From the NCBI GenBank assembly GCA_009786175.1, contig WQTQ01000202.1, positions 1-19,654 on the forward strand: a stretch of 19,654 nt of DNA, in the 5' to 3' direction. The DNA is from Bacillota bacterium (GTDB lineage Bacteria; Bacillota_A; Clostridia; Lachnospirales; WQUN01). Under the pieces are notes generated by a model. That model was not told the origin of the DNA. It worked only from the letters and a program-made list of their open reading frames with translations, and did not search any database. Both the position numbers and the translations under genes were made by a program. Positions 1 through 6,717 of the stretch are shown here, piece by piece; position 1 is the stretch's first letter; each line of letters starts with the position of its first letter.

Positions 1-118
1 AACAGCGAACAAATCTTTTGCTCGCAGGTTTTTACTCGCTATTTTACTATCTTGTGCACGTGAAAAATCGATACCTTCCTTAACTTAATGACATTGGGGT
101 AAGTTTTCAAACGCCTAT
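1..118. other. Left-edge stretch without a recognised gene
   Basis: I see no complete gene here. An imperfect hairpin (GCGA and CAAA pairing with TTTG and TCGC, about 5-25) is followed by a short T run on the plus strand and might end a gene lying to the left. On the minus strand the last ~90 bases before the edge stay open for about 28 codons but have no start codon or ribosome binding site, so they cannot be called. Confidence 0.3.
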
Positions 119-1192
119 TCACCTTTCTTCCAGCCGCTTTTTTAACGCCGCAAATTCCGGGTAAACCCACAGCGGCTCAAAGACATCGCCTTCCAAATCG
201 TTTAACATATGACCGCAGGATGTACTTGGCAAACTCTTAACAACATTTGCTGCGGAACGAGATACCCTGTCAACTAACACCGAAGTAAAAAACATAGGCT
301 CAAACGTAAGCATATCTGCGTCAAGGGCGTACTTTTCTGCCTTCAACAAGTTGTCAATTGCTTTTTTTGTATCATGCCCGACGTAGTGTTTGGCCAGTTC
401 TACACAGGTCATAGCAACCCAGACGCTGTATTCAAGCAGGTTGCCGTCATAAAAAATGGTTTCGTACAATTTAATTGCCGCTTCCAAGTGCATAATTGGG
501 TTTTGGCAGCCCGGCTCCATAGATAACGCAAGTAATTCCGCAGCGGCGATATAAATACATTGCAATATATTTTCTTGTTTTTGCAGGATTTTTTTGTCGC
601 CCTCATACAAAAATGAAAGAAGATACTCGCGGCTATGAAATGCAAAGGGCATTTCCATGGCAGTTTTTATGGCTTTTTCGTTTTGCCCCATGTCTTTGTA
701 TGCTTGGCACAGGATGAAAGTTGCCGAGTTACGGACATGACTACTTGCGCAGTCTTCCAGAATACGTTCGCATAATTGGATTGCTTCGTTAAGTGTCTTG
801 TGCTTGCAGGCTAAATCCGTTAAATAATTAGCATCATATTTTAGAGCCTGTGCCAGGTTTTTCATAAATACATAATTACGCGGGTACTCTGCCAACGCCT
901 CTCGCATAAGCGCGATACACGCCTTCAAATCTCCTGTATTAAGAAAATGCCCGTACTTTTCTTCGTATACTCTTATTTTTTCGTCTTCCGCCGCATCGTT
1001 GATGGAAAATAAAAAATCCGCACTAACTCCAAAAAAATTGGCCAACGGAACAACCAGCGTAATGTCCGGGAGGGCACTGCCGTTTTCCCACTTGCTTACC
1101 GCTTGGTACGAAATCCCCAAGTACTCCGCAAGCTTTTCTTGTGTAACATCGCGCTCTTTGCGGAGGTTTCTAATTTTTTTACCAATGTTCAT
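119..1192 (-). CDS. XRE-family transcriptional regulator with helical-repeat C-terminus
   Basis: A 357-residue cytoplasmic DNA-binding protein is predicted. The N-terminus is a Cro/C1-type helix-turn-helix (residues ~1-65): MNIGKKIRNLRKERDVTQ, then LAEYLGISYQAVSKWENG, the classic XRE signature. The remaining ~290 residues are predicted alpha-helical and resemble degenerate TPR repeats (for example the LKACIALMREALAEYPRN segment). The frame is open for 60 more codons upstream, but the start at 1192 is preferred: it begins exactly at the HTH domain and has GGAAAGGA about 8 bases upstream, whereas the extension is Cys/Phe-rich without family character. Such regulators commonly repress or activate adjacent genes and themselves. 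Ligand and targets are unknown. It faces away from the mecA operon, with ~500 bp between them. Confidence 0.85.
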   Translation of the reverse strand: MNIGKKIRNLRKERDVTQEKLAEYLGISYQAVSKWENGSALPDITLVVPLANFFGVSADFLFSINDAAEDEKIRVYEEKYGHFLNTGDLKACIALMREALAEYPRNYVFMKNLAQALKYDANYLTDLACKHKTLNEAIQLCERILEDCASSHVRNSATFILCQAYKDMGQNEKAIKTAMEMPFAFHSREYLLSFLYEGDKKILQKQENILQCIYIAAAELLALSMEPGCQNPIMHLEAAIKLYETIFYDGNLLEYSVWVAMTCVELAKHYVGHDTKKAIDNLLKAEKYALDADMLTFEPMFFTSVLVDRVSRSAANVVKSLPSTSCGHMLNDLEGDVFEPLWVYPEFAALKKRLEER

Positions 1193-1305
1193 GATAAAAT
1201 CCTTTCCAAAAATAAAATTCTTATGGCCGGGCTTATTGTAAAAAACAAAATGATGACTGCTGCGTTTAAACCTATAAATACCTTGACGGAGTAACCATTG
1301 TGCCG

Positions 1306-1481
1306 TCATAGTACCACAAAGTGCTTTTGTACAATAAGCATAACAAACCACATGGGAAGTGTTATAAACCAAAGGATGTGAGTAGAAATTACAGCAATTA
1401 ACAAATATAATCCCCAGGCCCGCAAAAGAAAAACCAGCAGCCCGTTACATACAGGACAATCGGCACCATAACCCCGGTCAT
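1306..1481 (-). pseudogene. Possible frameshifted small membrane protein, or a 27-residue hydrophobic peptide
   Basis: An ATG at 1481 lies downstream of a GGGAGGTG box (1499-1492) and opens a 27-codon frame (stop 1398-1400) reading MTGVMVPIVLYVTG and then a Cys/Phe-rich end. A one-base shift near 1440 would join it to a strongly hydrophobic frame (LLVFLLRAWGLYLLIAV and onward, ending at 1306) and give a ~58-residue protein with two membrane segments. So this is either an intact short hydrophobic peptide or a small membrane protein broken by a frameshift. It sits just upstream of, and codirectional with, the XRE regulator. A GTG start at 1494 would overlap the ribosome binding site and is unlikely. 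Confidence 0.25.
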
Positions 1482-1509
1482 TTGCACTATGCACCTCCCG
1501 TCTGTAAAC

Positions 1510-1538
1510 AAGATACTATCTGCAAAAATTTTACGCAA
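1510..1538 (-). promoter_or_regulatory. Candidate sigma-A promoter for the short hydrophobic frame and XRE gene
   Basis: On the minus strand TTGCGT (1538-1533) is followed after exactly 17 bases by TATCTT (1515-1510). Predicted transcription would start about 20 bases before the ATG at 1481. Both hexamers are imperfect, so this is a weak call. Confidence 0.3.
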
Positions 1539-1558
1539 TAACGTGTTAGATTAGGTCG

Positions 1559-1582
1559 GCGCAACCGTGGGTTGAGTTGCGC
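1559..1582. repeat. Inverted repeat in the mecA upstream region
   Basis: GCGCAAC (1559-1565) and GTTGCGC (1576-1582) form a perfect 7-bp stem with a 10-base loop. No T run follows on either strand, so it is not a standard terminator. Its position upstream of the mecA promoter would suit a protein-binding site. Apart from this, the small frame and the two promoters, I see nothing else in the 1193-1696 gap. Confidence 0.4.
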
Positions 1583-1616
1583 AAATAAACTTCAAAAAAA
1601 TTCCAATTTTCGGGGC

Positions 1617-1645
1617 TTGCTATTGTGCCAATGATTTTATATACT
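1617..1645 (+). promoter_or_regulatory. Sigma-A promoter of the mecA operon
   Basis: TTGCTA (1617-1622), a 17-base spacer, then TATACT (1640-1645). The start codon of mecA is 52 bases downstream of the -10 box. Confidence 0.6.
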
Positions 1646-1696
1646 GACATAGTAGATATGTGTTAGAATATGTACATAGTAAAGGTGGTGACTATA

Positions 1697-2452
1697 ATGA
1701 GGGTTGAACGAATTAACGATAATCAGATAAAGTTCGAGTTTATGGCGCAAGATTTGGCAGAGCGGGATATAAATATCAGCGACATTGTGAACCCGTCCGC
1801 AAACAAGACACACGGTCTGTTTCGCGAAATAACAGGGCTTTTGCAAACCGAGTACGGTTTTGCCACAATTGGTACGCCTCTGGTGTTCGAGGCAACAATG
1901 TCTCATGACACTTTGTGTGTCATTGTTACCAGAATGGTCAATGACCATGGGTACGGCGCAAACGACGGAATGTCTAATCTTCAAAATATACTAAGTAATT
2001 ACATGTCCCAGTTAGAGACGTATGGGGAACACTCGGATGAAGTACAGTCTTTTTTAGACTCTGTACCTCTCCTTGATGATCTTCCACTGCCCCGCGGCGG
2101 TAGAAGACGGCCCGCGTGTAACGCGAAACCGCGGGTTCACAAGAAAAAACCGGAAAGCGGATACGCAGTGTTTGCTTTTGATAATTTTGATATGCTGGCC
2201 GCCGCCGCTTCCCGCATACCAGAAAGTTACAAAGGCCGCAGTCACGTATACAAATTACGGGACAAATATCAGTTAATATTGCAAAACGTTGGTATAGGCG
2301 AGCATAGTGCAAAAAAATTTACGGCCCAGTTAAGCGAATTTGGGCAAAAGCAAAAATCAAGCGTAATAACATACAATCAAATAATGGAACATGGGGAAGT
2401 TATAATTGCCGAAGACGCGATAAATAAACTTAAAATTTACCACGGGGTTTAA
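1697..2452 (+). CDS. mecA: MecA-family adaptor protein
   Basis: MecA proteins recruit substrates to the ClpC-ClpP protease and control competence and other stress or developmental regulators in Firmicutes. The N-terminus reads MRVERINDNQIKFEF, the usual MecA opening, and the N-terminal substrate-binding domain spans about residues 1-85. A charged linker with GGRRRP follows (~110-155), then the ClpC-binding C-terminal domain (~160-251: YAVFAFDNFDML, SHVYKLRDKYQLIL). Length (251) is normal for the family. The start at 1697 has AAAGGTGGTG six bases upstream; an in-frame ATG nine codons earlier has no ribosome binding site. It is the first gene of an operon, 16 bases before an ABC exporter relic. 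Confidence 0.85.
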   Translation: MRVERINDNQIKFEFMAQDLAERDINISDIVNPSANKTHGLFREITGLLQTEYGFATIGTPLVFEATMSHDTLCVIVTRMVNDHGYGANDGMSNLQNILSNYMSQLETYGEHSDEVQSFLDSVPLLDDLPLPRGGRRRPACNAKPRVHKKKPESGYAVFAFDNFDMLAAAASRIPESYKGRSHVYKLRDKYQLILQNVGIGEHSAKKFTAQLSEFGQKQKSSVITYNQIMEHGEVIIAEDAINKLKIYHGV

Positions 2453-2468
2453 GAGGAGAAGATAAAAT

Positions 2469-2849
2469 ATGCAGCTGCTTTCTACGAAGCTTACCTTTCG
2501 CAAAGCTTTAGCTATTCCTTTTCGCATAACCCCTGTGGCAAATATGCTGGCTAACATTTTAAGCCTTATAAACATTGCAATTGCGCCAATAAATATATTA
2601 GTTACCGCATATTTCATAAATACTGCACTGGCCGTTGTAGCTGAAGGGCAGGACGTTAACAGAATCGTCTTGCCGCTTGTTGCTATGGCGGCTTTTTCTG
2701 TGTACGGGTACCTTACATGGCCGCTGCAAGGGCTGCTTAACCGGCATAGCTTGTAACACACAGGCACCCATGAAAGTCTGCTTGCCAACAACGGCATGTA
2801 CGCGGAAATGTGGGCAAGCCAGGCAGAGAACTATAGAAAGGTGATGTAA
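2469..2849 (+). pseudogene. Relic of an ABC exporter (permease-ATPase), internally deleted
   Basis: Codons 1-95 (2469-2756) match the start of an ABC exporter half-transporter: MQLLSTKLTFRKALAIPFRI, then a first membrane segment (NILVTAYFINTALAVV) and the start of a second. A TAA stop follows at 2754-2756. In the same frame, after that stop, 2763-2846 reads GTHESLLANNGMYAEMW then ASQAENYRKVM, which is the extreme C-terminus of ABC exporters (the GTHeeLL...Y.emw..Q segment after the H-loop). The whole middle, roughly 450-480 residues with the remaining membrane helices, Walker A, signature and Walker B, is absent. A good ribosome binding site (GAGGAGA) remains. The relic's final TAA abuts the next gene's ATG, so the operon's translational spacing is preserved. 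Confidence 0.8.
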
Positions 2850-4475
2850 ATGGACAATTTTGCAGACAAAGTGGAAATGCAAATACAGCAAAAATCCACA
2901 AACGAACTACAGGCAATAATATTGCGAATGGCAAAAAAACTCCCGGAATCTTATCACAGTATGTTCTTGGATATTATTGAGAACAAGCATGTTGTAATTG
3001 ATAAGGAACCGGCTGCCGACTTAGAGGAAGAAAAAATCTTATCCGGTATTAATGATTTCATAGAAAAAATAGGCAGTTATGAAATAGAAGCACGTTATAA
3101 CTACTACGAATATTGGCATGGCGATTTCGAATATGAAGGCTGGGAACTAATAAACGACGATGGTTTTATCAATGACTTTATCAATTGCTACAAGGCTGCG
3201 GAAACTTTGCTTATTAACGCAAGATTTCCTGCCGCTGCAACAGCTTTCCGCCTGTTATTTGACGCTATTTACAAGTTTGACGAAGAAAATGCCTACTGTG
3301 ACGACGGTGACCTTTCACTAGATACATTTTTCAGCGAAAAATGGATTAATCTTGACTACAGGCGGTTAAAGGCCTTGCGAGGTTATTCATCATTAATGAG
3401 CCAAGACAAAAACTTGCCGAATGAGCTGGAAGCCATATTTTCAATGTACAGTTGCCGTTACAATGCCATTATGCTTGAAGAGGCACTTAATGCAGGAAGT
3501 GAGCCTATTCCAAATCTAGAAGCTGTACTGTTAAAATGGCTTAAAATGCTTTATACCAAGCCGCCGGAAACAGCTTCTCCATATGTAAAGGAGGTGGCAA
3601 TACTGTTAAAAAACCGGCAGATAATGATTGATTTTGTAAGTTCTACAGGTTTAAAATCGCCCGCGGCATATTTAGATTTATGCGCGTGTCTGTCAATAGA
3701 AAAAGCCCCTGTAAGCGAAATTATTTCATATGGCAAAACCGGCTTAGAAAACACTGACACAAACGCAAACAACAGAGAGAAGCTTGCGACATTTGTGGCA
3801 GACTTATCCAAAGAAGCAGGCGATACAGCCACCTATGAATATGCCATATTGGAACGCTTCTACACATCCGGCTGCTTACGGAATTACGTCCCTATACTTG
3901 CCACAAATTCGGCAGATATGAATGCGTTGGCATTAGCAGTTTTATCGCAGAAAAACAGTAACAGTGCAGACAATTACATTATTCAAATTTTGAACCAAAA
4001 CTACGATGCTGCCTTTAACGCAATAAAAAGAGATAAGAAAAGCCTGGGATGGTCAGATTCATTAAAAGGTGATTTGTTTCCATTTTTCTTGGGGCTTTTA
4101 TCACGGTTTGACAGCGATGCCGTAATTGTAAAAAGTTTAATAACAAGTAGATTTGGTGAAATCGGCGATACAGCGTACAAACTATTGTACCAAAACCTAG
4201 GCGAAATAACCGTCGAACAAGATAATGAATGGTACAAATGGTGCGTAAAAGAAATTGAAAAGCGTGTAGACGGCATTGTTTCCAACCAGCACAGGGGGGC
4301 TTATAACCGCGCGGCAGAGTTATTGGTTGCATTATGTGAAGTAAGTGACTTGCGTAAGGCAGAAAGGCCGTCATTCCTGCTTGACACGTATATGAAAAAA
4401 TACCCGCGGCACTCGGCATTTAAAGGAGAAGTGCGCACGGTTTTAGGAAAGAGTAGACTTGGTTTTTTGCTATAG
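2850..4475 (+). CDS. Uncharacterised 541-residue helical protein
   Basis: I do not recognise a function. The protein has no signal peptide or membrane segment and is predicted almost entirely alpha-helical, like a solenoid. The N-terminal third is rich in acidic and aromatic residues (ARYNYYEYWHGDFEYEGWE, ~residues 81-99). The C-terminal ~65 residues (RGAYNRAAELLVALCEV, then YMKKYPRHSAFKGEVRTVL) resemble the helical tail found in SWIM zinc-finger-associated proteins of Firmicutes, but no CxC-type SWIM motif is present, so a split or degenerate relative is possible. The start is firm: AAAGGTGATG ends 5 bases before the ATG, and the ABC relic's stop directly precedes it. It is the last gene of the mecA operon and ends 7 bases before a strong palindrome. 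Confidence 0.75.
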   Translation: MDNFADKVEMQIQQKSTNELQAIILRMAKKLPESYHSMFLDIIENKHVVIDKEPAADLEEEKILSGINDFIEKIGSYEIEARYNYYEYWHGDFEYEGWELINDDGFINDFINCYKAAETLLINARFPAAATAFRLLFDAIYKFDEENAYCDDGDLSLDTFFSEKWINLDYRRLKALRGYSSLMSQDKNLPNELEAIFSMYSCRYNAIMLEEALNAGSEPIPNLEAVLLKWLKMLYTKPPETASPYVKEVAILLKNRQIMIDFVSSTGLKSPAAYLDLCACLSIEKAPVSEIISYGKTGLENTDTNANNREKLATFVADLSKEAGDTATYEYAILERFYTSGCLRNYVPILATNSADMNALALAVLSQKNSNSADNYIIQILNQNYDAAFNAIKRDKKSLGWSDSLKGDLFPFFLGLLSRFDSDAVIVKSLITSRFGEIGDTAYKLLYQNLGEITVEQDNEWYKWCVKEIEKRVDGIVSNQHRGAYNRAAELLVALCEVSDLRKAERPSFLLDTYMKKYPRHSAFKGEVRTVLGKSRLGFLL

Positions 4476-4482
4476 TAAATTT

Positions 4483-4523
4483 TACCCCCTGATATCACAC
4501 CATCCGTGTGATATCAGGGGGTA
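4483..4523. repeat. Perfect 18-bp palindromic repeat, copy 1
   Basis: TACCCCCTGATATCACAC (4483-4500) and its exact complement (4506-4523) flank a 5-base loop. It lies just after the 541-residue gene's stop and could terminate that transcript, but no U run follows on the plus strand. The same 17-bp stem recurs at 14302-14343 with a different loop, so it is a dispersed element rather than a one-off terminator. Confidence 0.85.
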
Positions 4524-4532
4524 TCCTGTCTA

Positions 4533-4561
4533 TTGACTACGGCATAAGAGATTGTTATACT
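4533..4561 (+). promoter_or_regulatory. Sigma-A promoter for the DUF6514-like gene and tetR
   Basis: TTGACT (4533-4538), 17-base spacer, TATACT (4556-4561): five of six matches in each box with ideal spacing. It begins 10 bases after the palindrome, so a new transcription unit starts here. Confidence 0.7.
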
Positions 4562-4631
4562 AATTTCACTGAAACTATCAAGCGTTCGTTAGTCGGTTGA
4601 GATTATGTATATAGGACAGGAGATCTTACTT

Positions 4632-4907
4632 ATGATGCAAAAATCTGCTGCAGTAAGTATATGTGAATTGGAGCAGGCTCAATACAAAGTTATTTTACAG
4701 GCCGGGTTTTCTGAAGAGCATGGCAATTACGATACATACGGGATTATGGTTACACAAAAATCCCGTGAAGGTTGGTATGTAAAAGACGAAATCAGTGACG
4801 TAACAACAGATTTTCGTTTAGCGTATAATATGGCATACAAATTTAATCTTGGCAGGCTTACAATGACTCATTTCAGGGACGTAGTCGAAGATTGGCTTTC
4901 TATGTAA
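4632..4907 (+). CDS. Small DUF6514-like protein
   Basis: A 91-residue soluble protein. The layout (TYGIMVTQKSR, then EISDVTTDFRLAYNMAYKF and TMTHFRDVVEDWLSM) fits my memory of the clostridial DUF6514 family: a short beta-rich start with a YGI motif and a C-terminal helix ending in DVVEDW/Y. Function is unknown for the family. The ATG at 4632 has AGGAGA (4618-4623) eight bases upstream; the in-frame ATG at 4605 has none. It shares a promoter with the tetR gene that follows after 74 bases, so the two are likely co-transcribed. Confidence 0.7.
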   Translation: MMQKSAAVSICELEQAQYKVILQAGFSEEHGNYDTYGIMVTQKSREGWYVKDEISDVTTDFRLAYNMAYKFNLGRLTMTHFRDVVEDWLSM

Positions 4908-4981
4908 GGAATGTAAGTTTGGTATGTACAACTGATCATTTTTTTTGTAATATTAACAAAACAAAAAAGGATGTGACTATA

Positions 4982-5587
4982 ATGTACGAAACCGGCCTTG
5001 ATACCAAAACACGGATTTTTCATTCCTCATTGCGGTTGTTTGCAACCGATGGTGTAGAAAGCACCACAACAAGAGGCATTGCCGATGCCGCCAATATAAA
5101 ATGCGCGTCTATTTACAATCATTACAAATCCAAAGACGACATTTTACTGGAATGCTATGAATATTTTGAAAATCACAAGAGCGAATATCAGCTAACAAAG
5201 GAACAATATATACCCATCCTGCTAAATGGCACTAAAGAAGAAGTAATTAATGCCCCCAATTATGAAGTCTGCAAAGAAAAGTATGAAAATTTTGTTTATG
5301 CTCTAATGGTGGCATTCGCGCGTATACATACAGATTCACGGGCAAGAGATATTTATCTTGCCAATAAAAGCAGTGGTTTTGCGTATTTGAATGAGTTTTT
5401 TGAAACCGGCATAGAAGTCGGCAGGTTTGACCATTTCGATTACCAGCCGGTTTCTAATGCATACATTAGTATAAAACTCAACTCTGCCCATTCCATTTCT
5501 ATCGAACCTAAAAACAACGAACTACTGCTTGAAAACCAAGCAAAGATGATAAATTTGCTAATAGGATTAATTCCATTTCGGTATTAA
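4982..5587 (+). CDS. TetR/AcrR-family transcriptional regulator
   Basis: A 201-residue regulator. The N-terminal helix-turn-helix is clear (residues ~8-60): TRIFHSSLRLFATDGVEST, then TTRGIADAANIKCASIYNHY and KSKDDILLECYEYF, the standard TetR pattern. The C-terminal ~140 residues form the ligand-binding and dimerisation part, which is specific to each member, and I cannot name the ligand. The start at 4982 follows AAAGGATGTG and begins just before the HTH; a 30-codon in-frame extension has no ribosome binding site. Its last 21 bases overlap the end of the convergent XRE gene. TetR proteins usually repress their own or neighbouring transporter genes, but no intact transporter is nearby. Confidence 0.85.
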   Translation: MYETGLDTKTRIFHSSLRLFATDGVESTTTRGIADAANIKCASIYNHYKSKDDILLECYEYFENHKSEYQLTKEQYIPILLNGTKEEVINAPNYEVCKEKYENFVYALMVAFARIHTDSRARDIYLANKSSGFAYLNEFFETGIEVGRFDHFDYQPVSNAYISIKLNSAHSISIEPKNNELLLENQAKMINLLIGLIPFRY

Positions 5588-6535
5588 TTCTATTTTACTG
5601 CCAAAAATTTTTTCGCATTCTTTTTTTGCATCTTCAAAACTGACGGCAGCGTGTTTGCCCATAACATAAGCAAGCATAAGGAATTTTTGCCCTTCTTCTC
5701 TGCCTTCTTCTTCCCGGCCTAATTTCATTAAACTTATGGCCTTTTGCCTAAAATATATAAGGCAGCTGATCATTTCACTATGAATTAAGGCGCATTCCAA
5801 CCCTTCTTCCGAAGCTTTTAAGCATTCCTCGTGACGGCCTGCGTCATTTAAAGCCCCAGCGATGTTTAGCAACAGCAGACGGTATTGGCGGTTATCAAAG
5901 ACATTTACCATGTACTGCTCTTCATAGCTGTCTTTTAATTTTAATAAAATTTCTATAGCCTTTGTGGTTTCTTCCGAGGCGTTGTATGCTACGGCCATTA
6001 AGTTTATCAATTGCAGCTCTTCCGGGGACAAAAAGTATTGAGAAATTTTATCTATATCAAAATCAGGCCGGTTTAACTTGATGCATTCCGTAATATATTT
6101 TAGACTGGCGGATATGTCCAAATATGGTTCATACATATGTAATGCGGCCTTATAACGCAAATAGGTTTGATACCCGCGTCCGCTGTTTTCCACAGCAGAT
6201 TTGGCAAATCTTTCGTCAGACTCCAACTTATCCAACAGGCTCTTTAAATTTTTCATATCCAGGGCCACAAGATATTGTTGAAGTTTGCTGCGCTGTTTTA
6301 CCACATATGCATCTTCTTCGGAAATTAAGTCTATTATGTCGCTGTTCAAATTTTCCGGCTTAACTCCAAGCCTTTGCAATACGTTTTGCAATATAAACCA
6401 ATCCGGCCTGTGTTCTCCTCTTTCTATCCTAGAGATGGTTATGCGGGAACATATACCTTCGGCAAGCTTTTCCTGAGTCATTCCCTGTGCTATGCGCAGT
6501 TTTTTTATTAATGCATTTATATTAAGTAACGGCAT
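5567..6535 (-). CDS. XRE regulator with TPR-like domain, RRNPP-type architecture
   Basis: A 322-residue protein. Residues ~5-62 form an XRE helix-turn-helix (INALIKKLRIAQGMTQEKLA, then ICSRITISRIERGEHRPDW). The rest is helical with TPR-like repeats, for example the AVAYNASEETTKAIEILLKL and AGALNDAGRHEECLKASEEG segments. This HTH-plus-TPR layout and length match PlcR/NprR/Rgg-type (RRNPP) regulators, which bind short secreted peptides; I infer the architecture and see no cognate peptide gene. The ATG at 6535 is preceded by AGGGGG. It is divergent from the giant secreted protease (182 bases between starts), and NprR-like regulators classically control an adjacent secreted protease. The 3' end overlaps the tetR gene by 21 bases. 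Confidence 0.8.
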   Translation of the reverse strand: MPLLNINALIKKLRIAQGMTQEKLAEGICSRITISRIERGEHRPDWFILQNVLQRLGVKPENLNSDIIDLISEEDAYVVKQRSKLQQYLVALDMKNLKSLLDKLESDERFAKSAVENSGRGYQTYLRYKAALHMYEPYLDISASLKYITECIKLNRPDFDIDKISQYFLSPEELQLINLMAVAYNASEETTKAIEILLKLKDSYEEQYMVNVFDNRQYRLLLLNIAGALNDAGRHEECLKASEEGLECALIHSEMISCLIYFRQKAISLMKLGREEEGREEGQKFLMLAYVMGKHAAVSFEDAKKECEKIFGSKIELIPKWN

Positions 6536-6556
6536 ATGATCCCCCTATAATTTAAA

Positions 6557-6585
6557 CTGCTTAAGAATCTGCTCTGCTTAGAAAA
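6557..6585. repeat. Short direct repeat upstream of the XRE gene
   Basis: CTGCTTAAGAA (6557-6567) and CTGCTTAGAAA (6574-6584) are spaced 17 bases apart, just upstream of the regulator's start. Two boxes about one and a half helical turns apart could be an autoregulatory operator. This is weak evidence. Confidence 0.25.
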
Positions 6586-6597
6586 TTACTCTTAACG

Positions 6598-6620
6598 AAA
6601 CGCGCGCGCAAGCGCGCTTT
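6598..6620. repeat. G+C-rich hairpin between divergent promoters
   Basis: GCGCGC (6602-6607) pairs with GCGCGC (6612-6617) around a GCAA tetraloop, with AAA and TTT flanks one bulged base away. It stands out in otherwise A+T-rich DNA. Neither neighbouring gene ends here, so it is not needed as a terminator; an operator or a supercoiling-sensitive alternating CG element is more likely. Confidence 0.5.
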
Positions 6621-6642
6621 AATCATGAACATAAATTGTTAC

Positions 6643-6672
6643 TTTACTGTAATAATTTGGGGCTGGTATAAT
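6643..6672 (+). promoter_or_regulatory. Extended -10 promoter of the protease gene
   Basis: TATAAT (6667-6672) is preceded by TGG, giving the extended TGnTATAAT form. A weak -35 (TTTACT at 6643, spacer 18, or TTACTG at 6644, spacer 17) lies upstream. The start codon is 46 bases downstream of the -10. Confidence 0.6.
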
Positions 6673-6717
6673 TAATTTTAACATAACAAACCAAAACAAA
6701 ACAAGGAGGTTTTAGAT

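Noticed and set aside
1284..1332. Inverted repeats TGACGG/CCGTCA and an imperfect GTAC-flanked hairpin upstream of the XRE gene
   Set aside because: They are short and imperfect, and sit in or beside a possible coding frame; chance cannot be excluded.
1193..1372. A 60-codon N-terminal extension of the first XRE gene
   Set aside because: The added sequence is Cys/Phe-rich and unlike the family, while the ATG at 1192 has a ribosome binding site and starts exactly at the HTH domain.
4483..4523. Palindromes considered as a CRISPR repeat or a simple terminator
   Set aside because: Only two copies lie 10 kb apart without spacers, so not CRISPR; there is no strong U run, so a standard terminator is not established.
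4892..4981. A 30-codon N-terminal extension of the TetR gene, overlapping the DUF6514-like gene
   Set aside because: It has no ribosome binding site; the ATG at 4982 has one and sits at the start of the TetR domain.
6546..6551. TATAAT on the plus strand close to the XRE start
   Set aside because: It has no -35 partner at proper spacing and a much better extended -10 lies at 6667-6672.
6625..6675. 16-codon frame that might be a signalling peptide for the RRNPP-like regulator
   Set aside because: It lacks a ribosome binding site and runs through the protease promoter's -10 box, so it would not be transcribed in full.
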